Shown: positions 17,074 through 26,409, counted from the first letter of the stretch. The stretch is 64,000 nt of DNA from Arcticibacterium luteifluviistationis (GCF_003258705.1 NZ_CP029480.1:2728001-2792000); one strand, 5' to 3'. Program-made: numbers and translations. The notes: a model not told the origin generated them from the sequence alone.

Positions 17074-19746
17074 ATGACCTCGCACGAAATAAGAAAAGCA
17101 TTTCTTGATTTTTTCAGCTCTAGAGAACACTTGGTGGTTCCTTCTGCCCCATTGGTGGCCAAGAACGACCCCACTTTAATGTTCTATAATTCTGGAATGG
17201 CACAGTTTAAAGACTACTTTTTAGGTAACGCCACGCCACCGTCAAAAAGAATTACAGATACGCAAAAGTGTCTGCGAGTTAACGGAAAACACAATGATTT
17301 GGAAGAAGTAGGTTTTGACACCTACCACCATACCATGTTTGAAATGCTAGGGAACTGGTCTTTTGGCGACTATTTCAAAGAGCAATCTTTAAACTGGAGT
17401 TGGGAATTATTGACAGAAGTTTATAAACTTCCTAAGGACAGAATCTACGTTTCGGTTTTTGAAGGAAATGAGGCTGATGGTGTTCCTTTTGACCAAGAAG
17501 CATTTGATATTTGGAAAAAGATTTTAGGCTCTGACGAGCGAATAATATACGGAGACAAGAAAGACAACTTCTGGGAAATGGGTGATGTGGGCCCCTGCGG
17601 GCCATGTTCTGAAATCCATATTGACCTTAGAGAGCAGTCTGAAGTTGATAAAATTCCAGGTAAAGAATTGGTCAATGCAGACCATCCACAGGTTGTGGAA
17701 ATTTGGAATAATGTATTCATGCAGTTTGAGCGTAAAGCTGACGGTTCACTTATCGCTTTGGAAAATAAGTGTATTGATACCGGAATGGGCTTCGAGCGTC
17801 TTTGTATGGCTATTCAAGGAAAGCAATCAAACTACGACACCGACCTTTTCCAAAACACCATTCAGGTTTTAGAAGAAATGAGTGGCCTTAAATATGGCGT
17901 AAACGGCACATTAAATTCAGATAGCTATAGTGATGTAGCTATGCGAGTGGTAGCTGACCACATTAGAGCTGTAGCATTTGCAATTTCTGATGGGCAGTTG
18001 CCATCTAACACAGGGGCCGGTTATGTTATAAGAAGGATTTTAAGAAGAGCTATCCGTTATGGTTACTCTTATTTGAATTTTAAAGAGCCTTTCATGTGCC
18101 AACTGGTACCTGTTTTGGCTAAACAATTTGAAGACGTATTCCCAGAGCTAAAATCTCAAGAAGAGTTTGTCAAAAAAGTAATAGAAGAAGAAGAGAAATC
18201 ATTCTTAAAAACCCTTGAACAAGGTCTGAAAAGATTGGAAACTATCTTTGAAGGAGATAATACCAAAAAGGTAATTGACGGTAAAACCGTATTCGAATTA
18301 TCAGATACTTTTGGTTTCCCAGTAGATTTGACAGCTTTAATTGCCAAAGAAAAAGGTTTCGACATTGACGAAGCTGGTTTCAAAACAGAATTAGAAAAGC
18401 AAAAAGCTAGAAGCCGTAAAGATGCGACTAAAGAAGCAGCAGATTGGATAACCGTAAACGAACTAGACAATCCCCAATACGTAGGCTACGATAACGAAGA
18501 GGCCATTAGTGGACTAGTTCAATACAGAAAGGTTAAGACTAAAAAAGGCAGTGAATATCAAATAATATTAGAAAAAACACCTTTCTACGCCGAAATGGGT
18601 GGTCAGGTTGGAGATACTGGTGAGCTTACTTTAAAAACACCAAAAGGTAGTTTTACGGTAGCCATTAGCGACTGTCAATTAGAAGCTGGACTTCATGTGC
18701 ATATAGCCAAGAAAGCTCCTTTTGATGATTACTCCTTAGAAGACTTAAAAGCTGCTGAGGTTACGGCCAAAATTGATAGCGACAGACATAGCAACATTAA
18801 GAAAAACCATACGGCTACGCACTTAATGCTGTCTGCATTGAAACAAGTATTGGGCGACCATATAGTGCAGCGTGGTTCTTATCAAAATGATGAACTAACT
18901 CGCTTTGATTTCTCTCACTTTTCTAAAGTGACCGATGAAGAGCTAAAGCAAGTGGAAGACATTGTCAATCAAAAAATCAGAGAAAATATTACTCTGGATG
19001 AGCGTAGAAATGTGCCGATTGACGAAGCCATGAAATTGGGAGCTACGGCTACCTTTGGTGAGAAATACGGCGATTTTGTAAGAGTCATTATCTTTGACCC
19101 TAAATATTCTTTGGAACTATGTGGAGGTTCTCACGTAAGTTCTACTGGGCAGATAGGTCTTTTCAAATTCACTACCGAAGGTTCAGTATCTGCTGGTGTA
19201 AGACGAGTGGAAGCCATTACGGGCATCAAAGCTTTAGAGAAGATGCGTGAGCAGGAAACTGCTTTAAATGCATTGAAAGAGTTATTGAAAGGTTCTACCG
19301 ATGTGGTAACTTCTGTTAAGACTTTATTGGACGAAAAATCTGCTTTACAGAAAAAAGTAGAAGGATTAGAAAATGAGAAACTTCAGGGAGTTAAAGCCAC
19401 TTTACTTCAAAAAGTTGAAACCATAGACGGTATTCAGGTAATAGCGGCAAAAGTGAGCGTTCCTAATGCAGATGGACTTAAGCAATTGGCTTATGACCTT
19501 AAAGCTAAAATGGAGAACTCGTACATAGCTTTAGGTGCTGAAATAAATGGCAAACCTCTTTTGGCAGTAATCATTGACGAAGCTTTGATGAAAGCAAAAG
19601 ACCTACATGCTGGAAAAATAGTGAAAGAAGCTGCCAAAGAAATGCGTGGCGGTGGCGGTGGTCAACCACATTTTGCTACTGCTGGTGGTAGTGATGTAGG
19701 TGGACTGGATAAAGCAATAGCTAAAGCAAAGAGCTTTATACAGTAA
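17074..19746 (+). CDS. alaS: Alanine-tRNA ligase
   Basis: Charges tRNA-Ala with alanine. From the ATG at 17074 the protein is 890 residues and begins MTSHEIRKAFLDFFSSREH, the usual start of the family. It shows the class II catalytic core (NSGMAQFKDYFLG, CLRVNGKHNDLEEVG, FEMLGNWSFGDYFK), then GAGYVIRRILRRAIRYG, the editing domain with zinc ligands HTATH and CGGSHV, and the C-Ala domain with the glycine stretch RGGGGGQPHFATAGG. The frame extends 37 codons further upstream, but that part does not resemble AlaRS and contains the presumed promoter. The GNAT and proC genes follow at 14 and 11 bases, suggesting one operon. Confidence 0.97.
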   Translation: MTSHEIRKAFLDFFSSREHLVVPSAPLVAKNDPTLMFYNSGMAQFKDYFLGNATPPSKRITDTQKCLRVNGKHNDLEEVGFDTYHHTMFEMLGNWSFGDYFKEQSLNWSWELLTEVYKLPKDRIYVSVFEGNEADGVPFDQEAFDIWKKILGSDERIIYGDKKDNFWEMGDVGPCGPCSEIHIDLREQSEVDKIPGKELVNADHPQVVEIWNNVFMQFERKADGSLIALENKCIDTGMGFERLCMAIQGKQSNYDTDLFQNTIQVLEEMSGLKYGVNGTLNSDSYSDVAMRVVADHIRAVAFAISDGQLPSNTGAGYVIRRILRRAIRYGYSYLNFKEPFMCQLVPVLAKQFEDVFPELKSQEEFVKKVIEEEEKSFLKTLEQGLKRLETIFEGDNTKKVIDGKTVFELSDTFGFPVDLTALIAKEKGFDIDEAGFKTELEKQKARSRKDATKEAADWITVNELDNPQYVGYDNEEAISGLVQYRKVKTKKGSEYQIILEKTPFYAEMGGQVGDTGELTLKTPKGSFTVAISDCQLEAGLHVHIAKKAPFDDYSLEDLKAAEVTAKIDSDRHSNIKKNHTATHLMLSALKQVLGDHIVQRGSYQNDELTRFDFSHFSKVTDEELKQVEDIVNQKIRENITLDERRNVPIDEAMKLGATATFGEKYGDFVRVIIFDPKYSLELCGGSHVSSTGQIGLFKFTTEGSVSAGVRRVEAITGIKALEKMREQETALNALKELLKGSTDVVTSVKTLLDEKSALQKKVEGLENEKLQGVKATLLQKVETIDGIQVIAAKVSVPNADGLKQLAYDLKAKMENSYIALGAEINGKPLLAVIIDEALMKAKDLHAGKIVKEAAKEMRGGGGGQPHFATAGGSDVGGLDKAIAKAKSFIQ

Positions 19747-19760
19747 AATCTGTCAAAATA

Positions 19761-20225
19761 ATGGAAGAAGTTAAATTCAGGACAGCTACTACAGATGACC
19801 TTGAAACTCTTTTTGAGTTTGAGCAGGGGATAATTGTGGCTGAAAGGCCTTTCAATAGCACGCTGAAAGAAGGTCATATCAATTATTATGACCTGAAAGC
19901 TATTATTGAAGCTGATGATTCGGAAGTTATTGTTGGAACTATTGATAATAAAGTGGTTTGTTCGGCTAGCGTCTCCATAAAAGAAGCCAAGCCATATCTT
20001 AAATATGAAAAGTATGCCTACCTCGGTTTCATGTTTGTAAAACCAGCGTTTAGAGGAAGGGGTCTGAATAAAGGCATTATAGCAGAGCTTAAAAATTGGG
20101 CGAAAGCCAAAGGCTTGTCAGAGGCCAGACTAACCGTTTATACCGAAAACGAAGCTGCTATAAAAGCTTATGAAAAAGCAGGTTTTGAGAAACTCATTGT
20201 AGAAATGAGACTCGGCCTGGACTAA
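19761..20225 (+). CDS. GNAT family N-acetyltransferase
   Basis: A 154-residue acetyl-CoA-dependent acetyltransferase. The acetyl-CoA binding motif reads FVKPAFRGRGLNKGIIAEL (about residues 92-110), followed by LTVYTENEAAIKAYEKAGFEK, the usual C-terminal strand-helix of GNAT proteins. Acceptor unknown. It sits between alaS and proC with very short gaps, so it should be coexpressed with them. Confidence 0.88.
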   Translation: MEEVKFRTATTDDLETLFEFEQGIIVAERPFNSTLKEGHINYYDLKAIIEADDSEVIVGTIDNKVVCSASVSIKEAKPYLKYEKYAYLGFMFVKPAFRGRGLNKGIIAELKNWAKAKGLSEARLTVYTENEAAIKAYEKAGFEKLIVEMRLGLD

Positions 20226-20236
20226 ATTAATATTAT

Positions 20237-21040
20237 ATGAAATTACTAGTGATTGGAGCCGGAAATATGGGTTTGACTTATGCCAAAGCCATCAACGATT
20301 TCGGAATTTTAGGCGATGATAAAATCATGATTCTGGATAAAAGTCCAGAAAAACTGGCGGAACTAAGAGCCGACGGTGTTTTTGAGGTTTTTGAAGAATT
20401 ACCTGATTGCCTTCCAAAGGCAGACATGATTATGGTGGCGGTGAAACCACAACATAAAGATGGCCTTTTTCAAGAAATGAAACCTCTTTTAAAAGCAGAT
20501 GCCTTAATTATATCTGTAATGGCAGGTGTTACCATTGAAAGTATGCAAAATGCTTTGGGTCTTTCTAAAGTAGTTAGAGCAATGCCCAATTTACCTGCAC
20601 AGTTAGGTTTAGGAATGACTACTTACTTTTCTGATACATCTGTATCAAACGAAGAGCAAGAGCTTATGGGTAAACTATTGGGCTCAACAGGTAAATCTTT
20701 AAAACTGGATAAAGAAGACGACATCAACACCTCCACAGCCATTCACGGAAGTGGACCTGCTTATATTTTCTATTTCATGCAAGCCATGATGGATGCAGCA
20801 GAACATTACGGTTATGATGAAGCTACAGCAAAATTGCTAGTTACACAGACTTTTGAAGGTGCTGTTCAGCAATACAAAGAAGGAAGCTTTACTCCTACAG
20901 AATGGATGGATAGAGTGGCTTCTAAGGGTGGAACTACACGTGCAGCTCTTAATAAATTTGATGAAGAAAACGTAAGAGAAGGCATCAAAAAAGGTGCTAT
21001 AGCTTGTTATGATAGAGCTATTGAGTTGAGTAAGATTTAG
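20237..21040 (+). CDS. proC: Pyrroline-5-carboxylate reductase
   Basis: Last step of proline synthesis, reducing pyrroline-5-carboxylate with NAD(P)H. The 267-residue protein starts with the nucleotide-binding motif LVIGAGNMGLTYAKAI and has VAVKPQ, SVMAGVTIESMQ, VRAMPNLPAQLGLGM and the substrate/dimer region HGSGPAYIFYFMQAMMDAAEHYG, with VASKGGTTRAAL near the end. All family blocks are present. It is the last gene of the alaS-GNAT-proC series, followed by a terminator at 21107-21143. Confidence 0.95.
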   Translation: MKLLVIGAGNMGLTYAKAINDFGILGDDKIMILDKSPEKLAELRADGVFEVFEELPDCLPKADMIMVAVKPQHKDGLFQEMKPLLKADALIISVMAGVTIESMQNALGLSKVVRAMPNLPAQLGLGMTTYFSDTSVSNEEQELMGKLLGSTGKSLKLDKEDDINTSTAIHGSGPAYIFYFMQAMMDAAEHYGYDEATAKLLVTQTFEGAVQQYKEGSFTPTEWMDRVASKGGTTRAALNKFDEENVREGIKKGAIACYDRAIELSKI

Positions 21041-21043
21041 AGT

Positions 21044-21090
21044 TCAGACTTTTAGACAATAGAGATTAGACTTTAGACTTTAGACTTTAG
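21044..21090. repeat. Short imperfect direct repeats (AGACTTT)
   Basis: AGACTTT recurs at intervals of 7-8 bases, with three head-to-tail copies near 21068-21090 preceded by looser ones. Probably slippage-derived; no function suggested. Confidence 0.6.
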
Positions 21091-21106
21091 AGAAAAGGTT
21101 TAAACG

Positions 21107-21143
21107 AAAAACATGGTTCCTTTATCGAAACCATGTTTTTTTT
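21107..21143 (+). terminator. Terminator after proC
   Basis: An 11-bp perfect stem AAAACATGGTT/AACCATGTTTT (21107-21117 with 21129-21139) followed by T residues. Confidence 0.8.
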
Positions 21144-21325
21144 CGCCCTAGCCTTCCGATTTTCAAGTACTCAAGACCGCTTTACCAATTGAAAAAGAAA
21201 CTTTTATGTCGAACAATTTCATGTTCTTATCTACTAGGTTTCTTCTAAAACATCGAATCATTTAATCCGAGGACGCTTCACCATTTCTTGAGTTAACCAC
21301 CATACAAACAGCCTAAAAATGGCGT

Positions 21326-21333
21326 TAAATTTG
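21326..21333 (+). promoter_or_regulatory. -7 element (TAAATTTG) before the lipoprotein gene
   Basis: An exact TAnnTTTG match 34 bases before the ATG at 21368. Confidence 0.4.
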
Positions 21334-21367
21334 TAGTATAATCTAAAGCATCAAGCACAACCTTACA

Positions 21368-22414
21368 ATGTCAAATTTTCTCCAAAATATTTCAGTCATT
21401 AAGTACTTTTTATTCATAGTACTTCTATCAGTAATTTCTTCGTGTAAGCAATCCGAAATTGACCCGATTATAGACATTAAAGTTCCAGATGACAAAACGG
21501 AACCTTCAAAAGAGGAAACTGTAAAATCATGCGAATTAATCATGGTAGATTACGAAACAATAGCAACTGAAAGCCCCGGCTCACTAATTTATGGAGCAAG
21601 CCTCTCCTTTACAAAAGATACAACCGTGATAGTTCACGACATTTCACATACCTTCCAATTTACCTATGATTCAGATGGCTTTCTGATAAATTCTAAGACT
21701 TCACGTTTTGGAGTTTTAGATCCTAAAAAGACCGTAACTTCATCCGAAACGGAATATATATATCAGAATGAAAAACTAATTAATCAAGCGAGCTACTATG
21801 AAGAAACCAAAACTGAAGAATTAATTTTTGAATACGATGATAATGGAGAATTGGTTAAAAAAATCACAAAGAGTGTTGGCTTATTCTCTTCTGCGATTAC
21901 AACTACGATTCAAACTTTTCAATATGGTAAGCAGACTTCGTTTATATACTTGTACAGCAATGGAGAAACTTCTGATGTAAGTCAAAATTATAATAGCGAA
22001 GGCTATCTAATCGAAGATAGATTTAACAGTAACAAAAAATACTTTTATGATGATGATGGTAATCTTTCGCGATTTGAATCAATATCATCAGTGGATGGTA
22101 AACTAGAGCTTTACAAGGAATACGAATATGGTTCTGAAAGCAAGCAGAATTCCGCGAAAGTACATTTTAAAGGCCATCCTATTATCCCATCTTTTTGGGG
22201 CTCTGAGAAAAATATTTTGATAGAAGAACGACAATTTGAGCGTCGAAGAAACACAGAAGACACTTTTGATTTAATGAATAAAACTCATTACGATTATACA
22301 TTCAATGCATCCGGACTTATCACTGAGCAAATTAAGCACATACTTACTTTCTATGAAATAGGTCCTTGGGACAGGAAAATCTCCTATCAATACACGTACC
22401 AAAACTGTCCATAG
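21368..22414 (+). CDS. Lipoprotein with YD-like repeats, unknown function
   Basis: 348 residues with a lipoprotein signal ending VISSC (Cys about 26). The mature part has several short units of the type FTYDSDGFLINSKT, YIYQNEKLINQAS, FEYDDNGELVKKIT, YFYDDDGNLSRFES and YTFNASGLITEQ, which resemble the beta-strand YD/RHS-type repeats of DUF4595-like Bacteroidota lipoproteins. No catalytic motif is visible. It is a single-gene unit between its own -7 element and a bidirectional terminator. Confidence 0.75.
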   Translation: MSNFLQNISVIKYFLFIVLLSVISSCKQSEIDPIIDIKVPDDKTEPSKEETVKSCELIMVDYETIATESPGSLIYGASLSFTKDTTVIVHDISHTFQFTYDSDGFLINSKTSRFGVLDPKKTVTSSETEYIYQNEKLINQASYYEETKTEELIFEYDDNGELVKKITKSVGLFSSAITTTIQTFQYGKQTSFIYLYSNGETSDVSQNYNSEGYLIEDRFNSNKKYFYDDDGNLSRFESISSVDGKLELYKEYEYGSESKQNSAKVHFKGHPIIPSFWGSEKNILIEERQFERRRNTEDTFDLMNKTHYDYTFNASGLITEQIKHILTFYEIGPWDRKISYQYTYQNCP

Positions 22415-22452
22415 AAAAATTCCTGCCGAATAACCTTTGTGGTGAAAAACGT

Positions 22453-22486
22453 AAAAAAAGGTTTCCGTTTCCGGAAACCTTTTTTT
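22453..22486. terminator. Bidirectional terminator between converging genes
   Basis: A 14-15-bp nearly perfect stem (AAAAAAAGGTTTCCG with CGGAAACCTTTTTT) around a 4-base loop, with T-runs readable on either strand, between the lipoprotein gene and the NRAMP-like gene. Confidence 0.85.
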
Positions 22487-22511
22487 GTACGCATATTTTT
22501 CAATAGTAGTA

Positions 22512-23780
22512 TTAGCCAATTAAAGCCATAACTCCATTATAAGAAATCACTATAGAGAAAGCCAAGGCAGCATATAAACCAACATAAACGAAAAGACTCG
22601 TTTTATAACCCTTCATCACTTTATCGTTTTTCAGCATCAAGATAATTCCTAGAATTACCGCGGGTAAAACGAATACATTAAAAACTTGAGATAATATTTG
22701 AAGCTGAATAGGATTTGCTCCCATTATTGGTCCAATAAGCCCTACTAAACAAGCAACTCCTGTAATTATTTTAAAGCGATTTGAACTCGTATCTATGTCA
22801 CCTGACTGATAATCTCCTAATAATAATGGAGCAATTAATAGAATAGGAAAAATGGATGATAAACCAGCACTCAAGGTTCCAAAAAAGAATAAAGTTGAAG
22901 CCCATTTCCCTGCAACAGGCTCTAAGGTGTTTGCCATGTCAAGTACTTGCGTAACCTCTTTTCCATTATAAAACAATGCACCGGTTGCCACCGCCATGAT
23001 TATACCACTAACTAAGAAAATTAAGACGGCTGCTATGATAGAATCTTTTTTCTGCTCTTTCAGGTTACTAGAATCCCAACCCTTTCCTTTCAAAAACAAG
23101 GGACGCGACAAAAAAGTGGCTGCCGCCATAGTGGTTCCCACAAAAGCCGCCACCAGCATTTGCCCACCTGGTACATCAGGAATACTCGGCATTAAACCTT
23201 TGACCACATCAAGAGGAAGTGGCTGCACAAAAAACAGTGAAAACATGAAAGAGGCACCCATAATAGTAACAAAAACCACCAAGATTTTCTCAAAAAATGT
23301 GTACTGCCCAACCAGCATTAGGAAGTAAAATGCGGCTAAAATAACAACCGCTATCGCTAAAACTATCTCGTATTTATAACCTTCTAATCCATCAAAGTTT
23401 AGAACCAGGATTTCGTAAATAATATTGGAAGAAAGTCCCAAAATACCCATCAGAGAGTTCCACTGACCAAAGACAATCCCGATAATAATTAAAATGGCTA
23501 GAGGTTTCCCAAATTTCAAGTGCTTTTTAAAAGCGTTCAAAGCGGTTTCTCCTGAAATTAAGGAGAAGTTTCCGTAGGCGTGCATCAAAATACCAGAGAA
23601 AAAACAGCTTAGAAATAGCACCCATAACAACTGCATTCCAAACCTGCTACCAGCCACAATCATAGAAGTTACGCTTCCCGTACCAACGGTATAGCCTATG
23701 GCAAAAATACCTGGACCAAAGCCCAAAATGACAGCAATAAATTTGCTTATTATACTCTTATTATTTTCTGATGCAGGCAT
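22512..23780 (-). CDS. NRAMP-like inner-membrane transporter with altered metal site
   Basis: 422 residues with about 11 hydrophobic segments, arranged like the NRAMP (SLC11) family: GFGPGIFAIGYTVGTGSVTSMIVAGSRFG at the first segment, GNFSLISGETALNAFKKH after it, and VGTTMAAATFLSRPLFLKGK at segment 6. In Mn/Fe transporters the first segment carries DPGN and segment 6 MPH; here these read GYTVGTGS and MAA, so the usual Asp, Asn, Met and His ligands are absent. It may carry another cation or substrate. The minus-strand gene ends at the shared terminator. Confidence 0.78.
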   Translation of the reverse strand: MPASENNKSIISKFIAVILGFGPGIFAIGYTVGTGSVTSMIVAGSRFGMQLLWVLFLSCFFSGILMHAYGNFSLISGETALNAFKKHLKFGKPLAILIIIGIVFGQWNSLMGILGLSSNIIYEILVLNFDGLEGYKYEIVLAIAVVILAAFYFLMLVGQYTFFEKILVVFVTIMGASFMFSLFFVQPLPLDVVKGLMPSIPDVPGGQMLVAAFVGTTMAAATFLSRPLFLKGKGWDSSNLKEQKKDSIIAAVLIFLVSGIIMAVATGALFYNGKEVTQVLDMANTLEPVAGKWASTLFFFGTLSAGLSSIFPILLIAPLLLGDYQSGDIDTSSNRFKIITGVACLVGLIGPIMGANPIQLQILSQVFNVFVLPAVILGIILMLKNDKVMKGYKTSLFVYVGLYAALAFSIVISYNGVMALIG

Positions 23781-23832
23781 AAGTTTCGGCTAGATATTTT
23801 GTTAAATATTCAATTTTTGCCCAAAGTGGATA

Positions 23833-23979
23833 TTAATCGGCAAACCGCCAATTAATTTTACTTTTTCTTCTTAAAATACCATCTACGATACGGTCATATG
23901 CCTGGCGAAACCTCACTACACCCTCACCATCAAACCATCTTGTCAAAAATAGAGACCGCTTTAGGATAAACTGATTCAC
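23833..23979 (-). CDS. Possible 48-residue ORF with GTG start, unknown
   Basis: Upstream of the NRAMP-like gene the minus strand carries a frame beginning with GTG at 23979 and ending with TAA at 23833. The translation includes RWFDGEGVVRFRQAYDRIV and looks more protein-like than random AT-rich sequence, with higher GC than the flanks. No ATG start and no family are recognised; it may be a remnant of a longer gene or chance. Confidence 0.2.
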   Translation of the reverse strand: MNQFILKRSLFLTRWFDGEGVVRFRQAYDRIVDGILRRKSKINWRFAD

Positions 23980-24020
23980 TGAAAAATGAAAAGTTCAGCA
24001 ATAATGATATAGAAGTATTG

Positions 24021-24028
24021 TACTTTAG
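24021..24028 (+). promoter_or_regulatory. Near-match -7 element (TACTTTAG)
   Basis: Seven of eight positions fit TAnnTTTG counting the two free ones; it lies 20 bases before the ATG at 24048 and overlaps an upstream in-frame ATG at 24018, favouring the later start. Confidence 0.28.
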
Positions 24029-24047
24029 TACTCAAGCAAAAACAACA

Positions 24048-24446
24048 ATGAAAACGTACAAATCTGAAATAAGCTGGGGAATGGCTGCTCCCTTAACACT
24101 AGTTTTATTAGGCTCACTTGTAATGACCATAATGGTCAAAAGTTGGCCAATAATCCTTGTCATGATGCTTACATGTGTTTTTGTATTTCATATTTACGCA
24201 AGTACTTTTTATCGAATTTCAGAAACTAACCTTATTATCAAATCAAGCTTCCTGGTAAACATCGACATTCCTATAACCAGTATAAAAAGTATTATACCTA
24301 GCAGAAGCCTACTAAGCTCCCCTGCCCTATCGCTTGATAGGTTAGAAGTTTCTTACGGCAAATATGGTTCTGTATTGATTTCACCAAAAGACCGAGCTTT
24401 ATTCCTGGCAGATCTTAAAGAAATCAATCCAGAAATTAAGATGTAA
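24048..24446 (+). CDS. Bacterial PH-domain (bPH_4-like) membrane protein
   Basis: 132 residues from the ATG at 24048. Two hydrophobic segments (about residues 12-32 and 34-52) are followed by a cytoplasmic domain with IPITSIKSIIPSRSLLSSP and LSLDRLEVSYGKYGSVLISP, the pattern of small bPH_4/DUF1200 proteins. Function unknown. The alternative ATG ten codons upstream is less likely because it precedes the probable promoter. Confidence 0.8.
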   Translation: MKTYKSEISWGMAAPLTLVLLGSLVMTIMVKSWPIILVMMLTCVFVFHIYASTFYRISETNLIIKSSFLVNIDIPITSIKSIIPSRSLLSSPALSLDRLEVSYGKYGSVLISPKDRALFLADLKEINPEIKM

Positions 24447-24530
24447 TTTACTAACCCATTTTCAAGCACTTGCTTTCATAAAAAAGTGCTAGTTACCAAA
24501 CAAATTCAACTCTATTAATTTAAAACTCAA

Positions 24531-25607
24531 ATGAAAAAAACGCTTCTATTTCTTCTTCTTCCATTTATTATTTTTTCCTGTGCAGACTCTAAGAAGAGTA
24601 CTACCGTGAGCATCTCAGGGAATCAATTTCTTATCAATGGCGAACTAACTCATAAGGGTCGTGAATGGCAAGACCAGAAGATTGAAGGATTACTTTTTAA
24701 CTCTCGCATGGTGCAAGGAATCTTTAATGACACCAATCCTGAGACAAAGGATAATTTTGTTTACCCTGATACTAAAACATGGGATGCCGACAGAAACACC
24801 AATGAGTTTATAGCTGCTATGCCATCATGGAAAAGCCATGGCCTAGATGCATTTACGTTGAATCTTCAAGGTGGAAGCCCATTAGGGTATGGAAACAAAG
24901 GCTGGATAAACACCGCTTTTGATGCAAAAGGTGAGCTAAAGGCTGATTATATCACCAGACTAGAGCGTATTCTAAACAAAGCAGACGAACTTAACATGGT
25001 GGTTATTCTTGGTTATTTTTACTTTGGTCAAGACCAATTTTTAGACGACGAAGCGGCAGTAATAAACGCCACAGATAACATCACCAAATGGATTTTAGAA
25101 AATGGCTATACCAATGTTATCGTTGAACTTAATAATGAAACGGATATTCAATATGACCACGAAATTTTACAAGCAGCAAGAATACATGAATTGATAAAAC
25201 GTGTGCAAGACACAGAAATTAACGGTCAAAAACTTTTGGTAAGTACTTCTTTCTCTGGCGGAAAAGTACCTACGCAAGAGGTTGCTGACATATCAGACTT
25301 TATCTTAATTCACGGAAACGGCGTAGCAACACAAACCAAAATGCTTGACTTTATTGAAAATGTAAAGGCTTTGGTGAAAACACCTAAGCCAATCGTAATA
25401 AACGAAGACGACCATTTTAACTTTGAGTCTGATACTTGCAATTTTGTAACAGCTACTAAGAACTATATTTCTTGGGGTTATTTTGATTTCAGAATGAAAG
25501 ATGAAGGTTTTGAAAATGGCTTCCAAAGTGTACCAGTGGATTGGGCTATAAGCTCAGAAAAAAAGAAGTCTTTCTTCAATAAAATGAAAGAAATTACGCA
25601 AGAGTAA
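24531..25607 (+). CDS. Cellulase-like (GH-A clan) lipoprotein hydrolase
   Basis: 358 residues with a lipoprotein signal ending IIFSC (Cys17). The body reads as a (beta/alpha)8 glycoside hydrolase of clan GH-A, near family GH5: PSWKSHGLDAFTLNLQGGSP, VVILGYFYFGQDQFL, VIVELNNETD with the paired Asn202-Glu203 expected of the acid/base, and VINEDDHF with Glu292 as a possible nucleophile. The substrate cannot be told. It is exported and lipid-anchored. A strong terminator follows at 25632. Confidence 0.75.
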   Translation: MKKTLLFLLLPFIIFSCADSKKSTTVSISGNQFLINGELTHKGREWQDQKIEGLLFNSRMVQGIFNDTNPETKDNFVYPDTKTWDADRNTNEFIAAMPSWKSHGLDAFTLNLQGGSPLGYGNKGWINTAFDAKGELKADYITRLERILNKADELNMVVILGYFYFGQDQFLDDEAAVINATDNITKWILENGYTNVIVELNNETDIQYDHEILQAARIHELIKRVQDTEINGQKLLVSTSFSGGKVPTQEVADISDFILIHGNGVATQTKMLDFIENVKALVKTPKPIVINEDDHFNFESDTCNFVTATKNYISWGYFDFRMKDEGFENGFQSVPVDWAISSEKKKSFFNKMKEITQE

Positions 25608-25631
25608 ACATACTCATCAGCATACAACAAG

Positions 25632-25663
25632 GCGATTTAGGTTTTACCTAGGTCGCTTTTTTT
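25632..25663 (+). terminator. Terminator after the GH-A hydrolase gene
   Basis: An 11-bp stem GCGATTTAGGT/ACCTAGGTCGC with one wobble pair and a TTT loop, followed by seven T residues. Confidence 0.85.
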
Positions 25664-25769
25664 GTCTTTATAATCTCTGTTTCAACCATTTTGAGCCAAA
25701 AAAAACAAAGATTGCATAATAAAACGTATATTAATAATAAATATCGTTCCCCTTTCCCAAAAGCATAAT

Positions 25770-26342
25770 ATGAAATTACTAGCTCCACTTTTGGCACTCT
25801 TATTTGCAAGTTCCACACTCATGTCTCAAACATACAATATTTCCTCTACCATGAATGGAGGAAACGAAGTACCTCCAGTTGAAACTAAAGGCTCAGGAAG
25901 TTTGACGGGAACATATAATGCTAGAACAAATCAAATTACCATCAATGCCTCTTATTCAAACTTAGCAGCCCCCCCCACTGGGTCTCATTTACACAAAGCT
26001 CCCGCAGGTGCAAATGGCAGTGCCATCATTTTTCTTAATGCAACCTCAGGAACTATTTCTGGTACTTTCACTGTGGCAGAAACTGATGAACCAGACCTTA
26101 TTGCAGGAAATGTATATATCAATTTACACACTAATTCTTTTCCCGGCGGTGAAATTAGAGGACAATTGGCTTTAACGCTACCTCCTCCTGCTGCCAGTAA
26201 AGAACTAGAAGTAGCTTCTGGTGATTTTTTTGTAAAAGATAGCACAAGAGGTGTAATACTAAAATCACCAAATGGCTCTTGTTTTAGAATACAAGTGAGC
26301 GATGCAGGTATATTAACTGCCACAGCTTTAGCTTGTCCATAA
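25770..26342 (+). CDS. CHRD domain-containing exported protein
   Basis: 190 residues; a signal peptide (MKLLAPLLALLFASSTLMSQ) precedes a CHRD domain: LNGGNEVPPVET-like opening (here MNGGNEVPPVETKGSGS), SHLHKAPAGANGSAII near 75 and LIAGNVYINLHTNSFPGGEIRGQL near 110-135. CHRD domains occur in exported bacterial proteins and in chordin; their biochemical role in bacteria is not settled. The last 50 residues (FFVKDSTRGVILKSPNGSCFRIQVSD) look like a separate short domain. Confidence 0.88.
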   Translation: MKLLAPLLALLFASSTLMSQTYNISSTMNGGNEVPPVETKGSGSLTGTYNARTNQITINASYSNLAAPPTGSHLHKAPAGANGSAIIFLNATSGTISGTFTVAETDEPDLIAGNVYINLHTNSFPGGEIRGQLALTLPPPAASKELEVASGDFFVKDSTRGVILKSPNGSCFRIQVSDAGILTATALACP

Positions 26343-26409
26343 GAATAAGGACTTGAATATAAAAATCTGTCGTTTCATCATATTCAAAGGTTCAAATGAT
26401 ATTTATCCC

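Larger units (their letters stand above)
21041..21367. other. Spacer after proC with short repeats and a terminator
   Basis: No gene is seen. The segment begins with a run of short direct repeats of AGACTTT (21044-21090), then the proC terminator, about 150 bases without recognisable features, and a -7 element for the next gene. Confidence 0.6.
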
